Source of the DNA: JAMXLO01 sp963719805
GTDB taxonomy: Bacteria; Pseudomonadota; Alphaproteobacteria; Acetobacterales; Acetobacteraceae
DNA length: 64,000 nucleotides
Direction: 5' to 3'
Assembly (NCBI GenBank): GCA_963719805.1
Contig: CAVRDF010000007.1
Location: forward strand, 124,001 to 188,000
The position numbers were made by a program, and so were the translations under genes. A model generated the notes under the pieces. That model was given only the letters and a program-made list of their open reading frames with translations. It searched no databases and was not told the DNA's origin. Shown piece by piece: positions 55,250 to 63,764 of this stretch (positions are counted from its first letter, which is position 1; each line of letters starts with the position of its first letter).

Positions 55250-57112
55250 ATGCTGCGCCGCGCCGAAGCCCTGCTCGATCCGACTGCTCGAGAGCCTGAA
55301 CCACCACCAGTGCATGGACTGTGGGCGTTCTACTGGCATCACCTGCGTCAGGAACCCTGGCTGCTTGGCTGCCTGTTCCTGTTCGGCGGCATGATCGCGG
55401 TGATGGACGTCTCGATCCCCGCCTTCATCGGCCGTATCGTCGGCTTCGTCTCCAATCATGCGCCGGCAACGCTGCTGCACGATGCCTGGCCGCAGCTTCT
55501 GCTGATGGGCGGCATCCTGCTTTTGGTGCGCCCCCTGCTGTTCCTCTGCCAGGTCGTGACGATTAATCAGATCGTGAATCCTGGCCTGTCGAATATGATC
55601 CGCTGGCAGAATCATTGGCACGTGGTTCGGCAGAGCTGGACATTCTTCCAGAACGACTTTGCTGGCCGCATCGCCAATCGCGTCATCCAGACCGGACCGG
55701 CAATGCGCGAAAGCGTCGTCATGTCGTTCGATGCCGGCTGGTACATCGTGGTCTATGGCAGCAGCGCGTTGATCCTCCTCGCCTCGACCGATATCCGGCT
55801 GACACCGCCGATATTGATCTGGTTCGCCTGCTATGGTGGTTTGCTCGCGTATTTCGTGCCGCGCCTGCGCGAGCGCTCGCGCGTTGTGTCGGAAATGCGC
55901 TCCAACCTCACTGGCCGCGTGGTGGACAGCTACACCAACATCCTGACGGTGAAGCTGTTCTCGCGCGCCCGCGACGAGGACGCTTTCGTGCGCGATTCTG
56001 TCGATGCACACACTGTGGCCTTCCGCGACCAGACACGCATGATCACCGGCTACATCACGCTGCTCGCGGTGATGAACTCCTGCCTTATCGTTGGCACCGC
56101 CGGACTGGCGATCTGGCAGTGGAGCGCCGGACGCATCAATGTGGGCGAGGTCGCCATGGTGCTGCCGCTGTCCTGGCAGATCACCAATATGGCCGGCTGG
56201 GTCGCACGCAGCGTTACTTCGATCTTCGAGAATATCGGCACAGTGCAGGACGGCATGCGGTCGATCGCGGTGGAACGCCTGATGCCCGATCCGCCGGACG
56301 CACGCGAGCTTGTGGTGTCGCACGGCGAGATCCGCTTCGAGGATCTTCATTTCGACTACGGCCGCCAGACCCGCCCAGATAGAGGCGGCGTGCTGCATGG
56401 TATCGATCTGGTCATCAAGGCTGGCGAGCGTGTCGGGCTGGTCGGCCACTCCGGCGCTGGCAAATCCACCTTGGTGAACCTGCTGCTGCACTTCTATGAC
56501 CCCGAACGCGGCCGCATCGTGATTGACGAACAGGATATCGGCACGGTGACGCAGGAAAGCCTGCGCACCCAGATCGCCATGGTGACGCAGGATACCTCGC
56601 TGCTGCATCGCTCGATCAGCGACAACATCCGCTATGGCCGGCCGAATGCGACGCAGGCGATGATCGAGCAAGCAGCGCGCCGTGCCGAGGCGCATGACTT
56701 CATCCTCGGGCTCGAAGACTGGCACGGCCGCCGCGGCTACGACGCGCATGTCGGGGAGCGCGGCGTGAAACTGTCCGGCGGCCAGCGTCAACGTGTCGCC
56801 CTGGCGCGCGTCATCCTGAAGGACGCCCCAATCCTGGTGCTCGACGAAGCAACATCGGCACTGGACTCCGAGGTCGAGGCTGCGATCCAGGGGCAACTCG
56901 ACGGCCTGATGGAAGGCCGCACGGTGATCGCCATCGCCCACCGCCTGTCCACCATCGCCCGCATGGATCGGCTGGTCGTGCTGGACCACGGCCGCATCGC
57001 CGAAGCAGGTTCGCATGCGCAGCTGCTGGCGCGCGACGGCACTTACGCGCGTCTCTGGCGCCGTCAGTCGGGCGGCTTCACGCCGGAGCTGCTGGATACG
57101 GCGGCCAAGTAA
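55250..57112 (+). CDS. ABC exporter with fused membrane and ATPase domains
   Basis: A 620-residue half-transporter. Residues about 25-335 form a six-helix type I exporter domain (PWLLGCLFLFGGMIAVMDVS, with a long helix 2-3 region LRPRLRERSRVV-like as LRERSRVVSEMRS). The ATPase has Walker A GHSGAGKSTLVN, Q-loop AMVTQDTSLLHRS, signature LSGGQRQRVALAR, Walker B ILVLDEATSALD and switch IAHRLSTI. It would work as a homodimer. Cargo unknown; MsbA/AtmA-like and multidrug roles are all possible. Start ATG 55250 gives MLRRAEALLD; a GTG ten codons upstream is less likely. Confidence 0.92.
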   Translation: MLRRAEALLDPTAREPEPPPVHGLWAFYWHHLRQEPWLLGCLFLFGGMIAVMDVSIPAFIGRIVGFVSNHAPATLLHDAWPQLLLMGGILLLVRPLLFLCQVVTINQIVNPGLSNMIRWQNHWHVVRQSWTFFQNDFAGRIANRVIQTGPAMRESVVMSFDAGWYIVVYGSSALILLASTDIRLTPPILIWFACYGGLLAYFVPRLRERSRVVSEMRSNLTGRVVDSYTNILTVKLFSRARDEDAFVRDSVDAHTVAFRDQTRMITGYITLLAVMNSCLIVGTAGLAIWQWSAGRINVGEVAMVLPLSWQITNMAGWVARSVTSIFENIGTVQDGMRSIAVERLMPDPPDARELVVSHGEIRFEDLHFDYGRQTRPDRGGVLHGIDLVIKAGERVGLVGHSGAGKSTLVNLLLHFYDPERGRIVIDEQDIGTVTQESLRTQIAMVTQDTSLLHRSISDNIRYGRPNATQAMIEQAARRAEAHDFILGLEDWHGRRGYDAHVGERGVKLSGGQRQRVALARVILKDAPILVLDEATSALDSEVEAAIQGQLDGLMEGRTVIAIAHRLSTIARMDRLVVLDHGRIAEAGSHAQLLARDGTYARLWRRQSGGFTPELLDTAAK

Positions 57113-57148
57113 GGAGGCTCGCCTTATTCCCGCCTGATTTCGCCACTC

Positions 57149-57169
57149 CGCGCATAAATCTAATGCGCG
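57149..57169. promoter_or_regulatory. Perfect 7-bp hairpin downstream of the ABC exporter gene
   Basis: CGCGCAT and ATGCGCG arms surround an AT-rich seven-base loop, 37 bases after the exporter stop and 126 bases before the small secreted gene. It could end the exporter transcript or serve as an operator. No T-run follows. Nothing else is visible in the 182-base gap. Confidence 0.3.
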
Positions 57170-57294
57170 ACCAGTCAGTTATGCCGCAGCGCACAATCAC
57201 CATCTCCTCGCCCGTCGCCAGTGGAACCGCAAGCCCACTGTAACGACTGAGAAGCCTCACCAATCCGTGAGGTAATACTCTGAGGAGAGAGACC

Positions 57295-57546
57295 ATGAAG
57301 ACCATGCTACGTGTTGCCATTGCGGCGCTGAGTGTCGCGAGTATCACCCCGGCCTTCGCCGATGGCGAAGGTGGCCCGGCCGCCAATTTCTCGACCTTCC
57401 CGACTGAAGTAATGCAGGCGCAGTTGCAAGACCCGCCACGTGCTCCGGTCGCTACGGCGCAGAATGGCCAGGGCGTCACCACTTATGTGACGTCATCCAG
57501 CGGCACGACCTCGATCTATCCGCCCGCACAGAACGGCAATGGCTGA
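57295..57546 (+). CDS. Small secreted protein of unknown function
   Basis: An 83-residue protein with a clear Sec leader (MLRVAIAALSVASITPAFA, cleaved before DGEGG), then a low-complexity, uncharged tail rich in Gln, Pro, Thr and Ser (AQNGQGVTTYVTSSSGTTS). A GAGGAGAGA ribosome site lies just upstream and a strong terminator just downstream, so it is a one-gene transcript. The mature 60 residues have no cysteine or known domain. Confidence 0.75.
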   Translation: MKTMLRVAIAALSVASITPAFADGEGGPAANFSTFPTEVMQAQLQDPPRAPVATAQNGQGVTTYVTSSSGTTSIYPPAQNGNG

Positions 57547-57569
57547 TCGCTTTCGGCACGAGGACAAAG

Positions 57570-57594
57570 AGGGCCGGTTCACCCGGCCCTTTTT
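57570..57594 (+). terminator. Rho-independent terminator
   Basis: AGGGCCGG (57570-57577) pairs with CCGGCCCT (57583-57590) around a five-base loop, followed by a run of T to 57594. It lies 24 bases after the small secreted gene and is the clearest intrinsic terminator in the window. Confidence 0.9.
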
Positions 57595-57658
57595 GTCTGT
57601 GCGCCAGGATCAGGCGAGCTCGCGAAGCGCGTCCGTTAGAGGCGAAGGCTGATCGCCG

Positions 57659-58399
57659 TCACTTCGACAGAATAGTGGCAACCATCTTATCGAAGTCTCC
57701 GTCCTTGTGCATGGCGGCCAATGCCTCATTGATCGTGCCCAACAACGCGACCTTGTTGGCGGTCTTGTTGAAGGCCAGGAAGGACGCACTGCTGGAGAGC
57801 GGCGGGTCAAGCGCGCGAACCTTGTCCTCAAGCTTCTGCTTGGCAACGATGGCGGATGCTGATTCCTTGATGGACAAGACCACATCGACGCGCCCGATTT
57901 CGAGTTTGAGAAAGTTCTGAGCGTCGCTCGCGGTTTCTTCTGTCTTGATGGAACCGGATTTTACCGCTGCATCGAAATCGTCGCCATAGCTCCAGCCGCG
58001 AATGACCCCGACGGTCTTGCCTTTCAGGCTATCCACGCCGCTGAAGGCAAAGGCTTTATCCTTGGCGGTATAGGCGACGATGACCTCGTCGAACAGCTTG
58101 TCGGAATAATCGTATTTCTTCAGGCGCTCGGTGTTCTTGTAGATACCGGCAACGCCATTCTCCGCGTTATCGATGCCGGTGATGGCTCGCTTCCAAGGAG
58201 CGGCGTTGATATCGACCGCAACGCCGGCCCGCTTGAATGCTTCGGCAACAACGACTGTGTAGACACCGGCCGCCTTGCCGTTTTCACTGAACATGAATGG
58301 GGGGTTGGCATCGTCAACCAACACGAGTTCCTTTGCCATGGCGGCGGATGCCGTCGCAATCGTCAAGCCGAATATCACTCCGGCGACTGCTCTTAGCAT
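57659..58399 (-). CDS. Polar amino acid-type binding protein (family 3)
   Basis: A 246-residue periplasmic protein started at ATG 58399. The leader MLRAVAGVIFGLTIATASAA is cut after AMA; the mature protein starts KELVLVDDANPPFMFSENGK and has DINAAPWKRAITGIDNAENG, LKGKTVGVIRGWSYGDDF and IGRVDVVLSIKESASAIV, typical of family 3 binding proteins, of the subgroup with a Trp-Lys-Arg helix. No permease or ATPase gene is adjacent. Its upstream neighbour on the same strand is a chemoreceptor, so it may present a ligand to that receptor rather than feed a transporter (inference). Confidence 0.85.
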   Translation of the reverse strand: MLRAVAGVIFGLTIATASAAMAKELVLVDDANPPFMFSENGKAAGVYTVVVAEAFKRAGVAVDINAAPWKRAITGIDNAENGVAGIYKNTERLKKYDYSDKLFDEVIVAYTAKDKAFAFSGVDSLKGKTVGVIRGWSYGDDFDAAVKSGSIKTEETASDAQNFLKLEIGRVDVVLSIKESASAIVAKQKLEDKVRALDPPLSSSASFLAFNKTANKVALLGTINEALAAMHKDGDFDKMVATILSK

Positions 58400-58562
58400 G
58401 CTCTGTGTCCTACCTCGTCGAGCCCGCACCGCAAGGCGGGGACCGACTTGTCCGTATCGACGGCCCATCCGCCGACATTCCATGTCAGAGTGAGGAACTG
58501 CGCTGCCAGACGCGGGCCTTGGCGCTTGTCTCGACATTGCAATCCCGATGTTGTCAGCAAAG

Positions 58563-60440
58563 TCAGGCGGCCTTGCTGACCGCGGCAGTCTCAAGCACCC
58601 GCGCGAGTGCAGCAGATGTTGCTTCGTCGAGGTCGAACCGCAGTCGCGTTGCGTCTTGGTTGGATTCAAGCACGGTGCCCGGAAGCGGCTTGCCGACCAT
58701 GTCGAGCATCAGGCTGACGCCTGACCCGGGAGATAACGAGGCTCCCGGCACCAGGCGAACCCCGCCCATCGAGATGTTTGCGACGCGGACCGACTGAGGC
58801 GCCTGCCCAGGCACGGCCAGACGCCCCTGGAGCGGCACTTCATAACGCCGATCGGTGCGGCGATTGACCTCGGACGTTGAGGTGCGCACTGCCCGGATCA
58901 CCGCTTGGCGCAACTCGTTCATCGACGTTGCCAGGCCGGCCGCGTTGACCTGCAGTTGGGTCGCATTCTGGTCGGTATGGCCGGCCTCAACGGAGACTTC
59001 GGACGCGCGGTCAGACATCGCGTGCGCGGCGTCCGCGGCCTCGGCGACGTTACGTGCGATCTCCGCCGTTGCCGCTCCTTGTTGTTCCATGGCAACCGCG
59101 ATCGACGAGGTAATCGTCTCGACCTCGCGGATGGTCCTTTCGATGCTGCGGACGGCTTCGACGGATGTTGCCGTTGCCGTGCAAACCTCGCTGAGCTGCT
59201 GGCCGATTTCTCCAGTGGCGGTGGCGGTCTGCAGCGCAAGACCCTTCACCTCGCTGGCCACGACCGCGAAGCCGCGACCCGCCTCGCCGGCGCGTGCCGC
59301 CTCGATCGTTGCATTCAGGGCCAGCAGGTTGGTTTTCGCGGCGATGTCGGTGATCAAGCCGGCAACCGCACCAATGCGTTCAGTCTTGGTAGTCAGGATG
59401 TCGATCGCGGCGCGGGCATTGTCACCCGCTGCGACCGCCTGTTTGACCACCGACGTCGAGTGGTTCACCTGCTGGCTGATCTCGTGGATAGAAGCCGAGA
59501 GCTCTTCAGCGGCGCTTGCAACCGTCTGTGTGGTGGTAAGGGTCTGACTGGCCGAGGTTGCGGCACTCTCGGCCGAAGCGCCGGTACGGGCGGCCGATGC
59601 CTGCATCGTGTGGGCCGTGTCATTGATTGCAGCAACACAGCCGTTAATCGTCGTCATGGCCGTGGTGGTCTCGGTCTCGATCGTGTTCGCCATATGGGTC
59701 ATGGCGTCGGCCTTGTCCGCTGCGGCCTGGTGACGCTGCTGTTCCTGTGCCTCGGTGAGACGCGTCCGTTCCACCGCGTTCTCCTTGAACACCGCGACGG
59801 CAGCGGCCATTTGGCCCACCTCGTCGCTGCGTCCCAGCGAAGGAACCGCCACGCTGGTGTCCCCCTCAGCCAACCGGCCCATGGTTGCCGTCAGGCGCAC
59901 GATCGGTCGCGTGACGCCACGGACGATCAGGGAGAGCGCGAAACTGAGCAGCAGGATCAGCCCGAACCCGGTTGCCGCCAGGATGATGGCGCGAGCATTT
60001 GTCTGGGCCTCGGCGCGCTGCGTGGACAAACGAATTTCGACAGTGCCAAGACGTTCGGTGCTGGCGTCGGTGCGGCGAACGACGTCCGCTTTGCGGGTCA
60101 GTGCATGAGCAGCGTCCGCAGCGTCGCCGTGGCTGGCAAACGGGTTGCCCTTGGCGTCCATGACTTGACTGCTCAGGTAGTCTGGATCGTTCGCCAGCCC
60201 AGCGAGCTGGGTGATCGCCGCGGCTTTATCGACATCCCAGAGCGGCGCTGCCAGGCCGCCCGCGATGATCTGCGTCGTCACCTGTGCGCGCTGCTCGATA
60301 GCGGTGCGGCCGTCGACCGAATTGATCCTGGCCAGGCCAACAACTCCGGCGATCACCAGGACAATGAGCAGCATCGCAATCGGCGTCACGATCCGGATCG
60401 TCAGGCTGCGCCCAAGGATACGTATCACGCTTTGCCTCAT
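58563..60440 (-). CDS. Methyl-accepting chemotaxis protein with C-terminal PilZ domain
   Basis: A 625-residue receptor from ATG 60440. Membrane segments are about 17-37 and 151-173, with a ~110-residue periplasmic domain; HAMP is about 174-226; the signalling hairpin tip is at 366-398 (AAKTNLLALNATIEAARAG, FAVVASEV). The C-terminal ~95 residues are a PilZ domain with RRTDRRYEVP (527-536) and NISMGG (555-560), matching the RxxxR and D/NxSxxG c-di-GMP-binding motifs. No CheB/CheR-docking pentapeptide is at the end. It could tie c-di-GMP level to chemotaxis signalling. The family 3 binding-protein gene lies 163 bases downstream. Confidence 0.9.
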   Translation of the reverse strand: MRQSVIRILGRSLTIRIVTPIAMLLIVLVIAGVVGLARINSVDGRTAIEQRAQVTTQIIAGGLAAPLWDVDKAAAITQLAGLANDPDYLSSQVMDAKGNPFASHGDAADAAHALTRKADVVRRTDASTERLGTVEIRLSTQRAEAQTNARAIILAATGFGLILLLSFALSLIVRGVTRPIVRLTATMGRLAEGDTSVAVPSLGRSDEVGQMAAAVAVFKENAVERTRLTEAQEQQRHQAAADKADAMTHMANTIETETTTAMTTINGCVAAINDTAHTMQASAARTGASAESAATSASQTLTTTQTVASAAEELSASIHEISQQVNHSTSVVKQAVAAGDNARAAIDILTTKTERIGAVAGLITDIAAKTNLLALNATIEAARAGEAGRGFAVVASEVKGLALQTATATGEIGQQLSEVCTATATSVEAVRSIERTIREVETITSSIAVAMEQQGAATAEIARNVAEAADAAHAMSDRASEVSVEAGHTDQNATQLQVNAAGLATSMNELRQAVIRAVRTSTSEVNRRTDRRYEVPLQGRLAVPGQAPQSVRVANISMGGVRLVPGASLSPGSGVSLMLDMVGKPLPGTVLESNQDATRLRFDLDEATSAALARVLETAAVSKAA

Positions 60441-60615
60441 AGGTTTTCGGTGGTGGCTTTGTCGCCGGCGCCCCGAACAGGGATAAACGGCAGATGTTAC
60501 CAGACGGTTGATGGCCCCGGTTGCAATGTGCCCCGACCGAGCATGACGTTCGAAGCAAGCAGCCGCGCCAGCGATCGGTTTGACGGTCCGCCGCGGGTCT
60601 TCCAATAGTGCCGGC

Positions 60616-61803
60616 ATGAAAGTCTTCGTCTTCGACCTGCTCGCCTACGGTGCGCACCTCGATCATCTGAAAGTGGGCAACGAACTGCCCTATCCACTCT
60701 CGTCGCGTCACTTCGAGTCCGGCGTGGCGGTGCGCACCTATGCCGAACATCTCGACGCCTGGGAGGAAATCGACCGCCTCGGTTACGATGGTATCGGCTT
60801 CAATGAGCACCATTGCTCGCCGTACGGCCTGATGAACTCACCCAACCTGATGGCCGCATCTGCCGCGCAACGCACCAAACGCGTGCGGTTGCTGATCTAT
60901 GGCAATCTGCTGCCGCTGCACGAACCGCTGCGTCTCGCCGAGGAATTGGCGATGCTCGACTGTCTGTCGAACGGCCGCCTGATCTCCGGTTTCGCCCGCG
61001 GCATTCCGCGCGAATACCAGGTGCACAATGTGCCGCTTGCGGAATCGCGCGCGCGTTTCGAGGAAGCCTATGACATCGTCACGCGCGCATGGACCGACGA
61101 AGTGTTTTCCTACCAGGGCCGCTTCTGGTCGTATCACGACGTCGCACTATGGCCGCGTCCGGTGCAGCAACCGCATCCCGAGATCTGGATGCCCATCGTC
61201 GGCAGCAAGGAATCAATCGAGTTCGCCGCCAGACACAACATCCGCATCACCCCCGGTCTCGCACCGGGCGGATTGCAGGACGACATCATCCGCCACTACG
61301 CCAAGTGCCTGGCAGAGAGTGGCCACGCCATTACGTCCGATCACCTGTCGATTGGCGTTTCGGCTTATGTTGCCGACAGCAAGGCGCGCGCGGTGCAGGA
61401 ATGCGGCCCTTATCTGCGGTACTTCAACCGCACACTGTTCAGCCATGGCAACTTCACCGAGACCAGCGTCCAACGGCAGCACGGCTATTCATCCGATGCA
61501 TCGCTCGACTATGTGCGGCCGGAAAATCGCGACGCCGGGGAGCATGCGCGCGCGGAATTCCGCAACACCACGTTGGACGACATTGCGCGGATGGCAGAGC
61601 GCATGCCGTGGGGCACGCCGCAGGAAGTCGCCGACCGCATCATCGCGCTGGCCGATCACACCGGCGCCAACTGCGTGCAGATCAACTTCAACCGGGGCGC
61701 CATGCCGCAGGAGATGTTCCTTGAACAAATCCGCCGCTTCGCGCGCGACGTGCTGCCGATCGTGCAGGCGCATCAGGTGACAGAGGTGCCCGCAGCGCAG
61801 TAA
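60616..61803 (+). CDS. Luciferase-like flavin-dependent monooxygenase
   Basis: A 395-residue LLM-class protein. MKVFVFDLLAYGAHLD starts the first strand; GIGFNEHHCSPYGLMNSPNL carries the EHH-type active-site segment of the bacterial luciferase family; LAMLDCLSNGRLISGFARGI and WPRPVQQPHPEIWMPIVGSK follow. It likely uses reduced FMN or F420-independent flavin to oxygenate an organic compound. It is followed after 26 bases by an AAHS-type transporter in the same direction, suggesting one uptake-and-oxidation unit. The start at 60616 is preferred; an in-frame upstream start adds unrelated residues. Confidence 0.87.
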   Translation: MKVFVFDLLAYGAHLDHLKVGNELPYPLSSRHFESGVAVRTYAEHLDAWEEIDRLGYDGIGFNEHHCSPYGLMNSPNLMAASAAQRTKRVRLLIYGNLLPLHEPLRLAEELAMLDCLSNGRLISGFARGIPREYQVHNVPLAESRARFEEAYDIVTRAWTDEVFSYQGRFWSYHDVALWPRPVQQPHPEIWMPIVGSKESIEFAARHNIRITPGLAPGGLQDDIIRHYAKCLAESGHAITSDHLSIGVSAYVADSKARAVQECGPYLRYFNRTLFSHGNFTETSVQRQHGYSSDASLDYVRPENRDAGEHARAEFRNTTLDDIARMAERMPWGTPQEVADRIIALADHTGANCVQINFNRGAMPQEMFLEQIRRFARDVLPIVQAHQVTEVPAAQ

Positions 61804-61829
61804 AAAATCGCAACGGGAGGAATTCAACA

Positions 61830-63167
61830 ATGGCAGGCGCATACGCCTCCTCGACTGAAAGCGCCCTGGCAAGCCAGAGGATCGGGGCCTTGCAGCTACG
61901 CGTTGCTGTGCTGTGCGGGCTGGCGCAGATGTTCGACGGCTACGACATCAGCGCCGTCGGTATGGCCGCGCCGTCGCTGTCGCACGCATGGAACGTCGTT
62001 CCCGCCGCCTTCGCCATCGCGTTCGTCATGTCCAATGTCGGTGTCATGGTTGGCGCCCTTGCTTCTGGGCCAGCCGGCGACCGGATCGGCCGCAAACCCG
62101 TCATCCTCACCAGTGTCCTGCTGCTCGGCGTATTCTCCTTCGCCACAGCCTATGCGACCTCGATCGAGATGCTGGCGGTGCTGCGCTTCATGACAGGAAT
62201 CGGCATTGGCGCATTGATGCCATCGACCGTCTCACTCGCCTCGGACTATGCACCGGATCGCTTGCGCGCCTCGGTCACCATGTGGGTATTCGCCGGCAAT
62301 CCGCTGGGCGGCTTCATCGGCGGGCAGCTTATCGCGCAGGTGCTGCCGCTGTTCGGCTGGCCGGTGATCTTCCATATCGGTGGCGCGCTGCCGCTGCTGC
62401 TGTTCCCTTTCCTGCTGTTCCTGCTGCCGGAGTCACCACGCTTCCTGCTGACACGCGGTGTCCGCACGCCTGCCGCACTGCGCGTCTTCGCCGCCACCGG
62501 CATCGATCCGGCCACGAGCCATGACCAGCCCGTCGATGTGGCACGCGGCAACACCGTCGCCGCGCTGTTCCGCGATGGTTATGCGCTGCGCACCATCCTG
62601 TTCTGGATCATGTTCTTTGCCAGCCTGCTGAGCCTGTATCTGATCACCTTCTGGCTGCCGACGGTGCTGCATCTCGAGGGTCTGGCGCCGGCCGATGCGG
62701 TCTTTGCCTCCAGCCTGTATGGCGCGGGTGGCGGTCTGAGTGTGCTGTTGCTCGGTCCGCTGACCAATGGCTTCGGCCTCGAGCGCGTGCTGACGATTAC
62801 TCTCGCCGGCGGCATCGTCGTTGTGGCCGCGGTCGCGCTTGGCCATCTGCCGTATCTGCTGTTGCTGGCGGCGATTTTTGTCATGGGCGTGTGTGTCGTG
62901 GGCGGTCAGCTAGGCGCCAACGGCCTGTCAGCCGCTAAATATCCGGCACGCATGCGCACCACCGGCGTTGGCTGGGCGCTCGGCGTCGGCCGGCTGGGCG
63001 GGATCGTTGGACCAGGGCTCGGCGGGTTCCTGCTCGGGCAAGGCTGGCAGGCGCCACACATTCTGCTTTGCGCCTGCCTGACCGCCGCCGTGGCCGCCTT
63101 CTGCGTCCTACTGACACAGCTGCCCCTGGCACAGGTCGCCGAGCAACCTGTGCCAGAACGCGCCTGA
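61830..63167 (+). CDS. MFS transporter, aromatic acid:H+ symporter type
   Basis: A 445-residue, twelve-helix major facilitator. The AAHS hallmarks are FDGYDISAVGMAAPSL in helix 1, GALASGPAGDRIGRKPV in the 2-3 loop, and LRFMTGIGIGALMPSTVSLA in helix 4, with the second-half loop LPESPRFLLTRG. AAHS members import benzoate-type aromatic acids with protons. An AACGGGAGG ribosome site lies 8 bases before the ATG. Paired with the upstream monooxygenase. Confidence 0.9.
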   Translation: MAGAYASSTESALASQRIGALQLRVAVLCGLAQMFDGYDISAVGMAAPSLSHAWNVVPAAFAIAFVMSNVGVMVGALASGPAGDRIGRKPVILTSVLLLGVFSFATAYATSIEMLAVLRFMTGIGIGALMPSTVSLASDYAPDRLRASVTMWVFAGNPLGGFIGGQLIAQVLPLFGWPVIFHIGGALPLLLFPFLLFLLPESPRFLLTRGVRTPAALRVFAATGIDPATSHDQPVDVARGNTVAALFRDGYALRTILFWIMFFASLLSLYLITFWLPTVLHLEGLAPADAVFASSLYGAGGGLSVLLLGPLTNGFGLERVLTITLAGGIVVVAAVALGHLPYLLLLAAIFVMGVCVVGGQLGANGLSAAKYPARMRTTGVGWALGVGRLGGIVGPGLGGFLLGQGWQAPHILLCACLTAAVAAFCVLLTQLPLAQVAEQPVPERA

Positions 63168-63181
63168 GGTCACGCGGCGGG

Positions 63182-63688
63182 TTATGTCGCCGCTTTCACC
63201 TCGATCTTTTTCTGCTGCTCCACTGCCTTCGCCGTTTTCGGCATGGTGATGGTCAGCACGCCTTTCGAGAAGTCAGCCGCGATCTTCTCCCGATCGACCG
63301 CTTCAGGCACATAGAAGCTGCGCTGGAACGAACCGTAGTTGCGCTCGGACGTGTAGAAGTTCTTGTCTTTCTCTTCCTTCTCCAGCCGCTTCTCGCCCTT
63401 GAGCGTCAGCGTGTCGCCGGACACCGCAACATCGATATCCTTCTCGCTCATGCCGGGAAGCTCGGCGGTAACCTTGTAACCAGCCTCATCCTCACTGATG
63501 TCGACCGCAGGCGACGGGACGCTGAACGTCTCGTCGGTGTCGAACATCCGACGCAGCGACGGCATGCCCCAGCCGCCGGCGAACCGATCGAACAGCCGAT
63601 CCATCTCGGTCCGGAATGTACGCCAGGCATCGGGTGGGTTGACTGCAACAGGGGGCGTCTTCTTCACGTCCACAGGTGTGTTTGCCAT
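63182..63688 (-). CDS. Hsp20-family small heat-shock protein
   Basis: A 168-residue a-crystallin chaperone from ATG 63688 (GAAGGGAG upstream). The N-terminal arm has AWRTFRTEMDRLFDRFAGGW; the a-crystallin domain runs about 55-155, with PAVDISEDEAGYKVTAELPG, KEEKDKNFYTSERNYGSFQR and the conserved GVLTITMPK. It prevents protein aggregation as an oligomer. It is preceded by two short inverted repeats in its leader region. The convergent MFS gene ends 14 bases away. Confidence 0.93.
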   Translation of the reverse strand: MANTPVDVKKTPPVAVNPPDAWRTFRTEMDRLFDRFAGGWGMPSLRRMFDTDETFSVPSPAVDISEDEAGYKVTAELPGMSEKDIDVAVSGDTLTLKGEKRLEKEEKDKNFYTSERNYGSFQRSFYVPEAVDREKIAADFSKGVLTITMPKTAKAVEQQKKIEVKAAT

Positions 63689-63714
63689 GGTCAAACTCCC
63701 TTCAACGGCCGGCA

Positions 63715-63764
63715 TTAACCTTCGGTTAACCGGGAGATTGCCGCATTGATCCAGATCAATCTCC
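63715..63764. promoter_or_regulatory. Two adjacent inverted repeats upstream of the hsp20 gene
   Basis: TTAACC/GGTTAA at 63715-63729 with a three-base loop lies 27-41 bases before the hsp20 ATG. GGAGATTG/CAATCTCC at 63733-63764 encloses an inner ATTGAT/ATCAAT pair and overlaps the stop codon of the upstream gene. The first is placed for an operator or leader structure, the second for a terminator of the upstream gene. No ROSE-type U(U/C)GCU element is seen. Confidence 0.35.

Noticed and set aside
55187..57016. A 609-codon open frame on the minus strand
   Set aside because: Fully antisense to the ABC exporter, whose Walker and signature motifs are beyond doubt; composition is that of a shadow frame.
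58905..60608. A 567-codon open frame on the plus strand
   Set aside because: Antisense to the chemoreceptor; Arg/Gly/Cys-rich with no domain.
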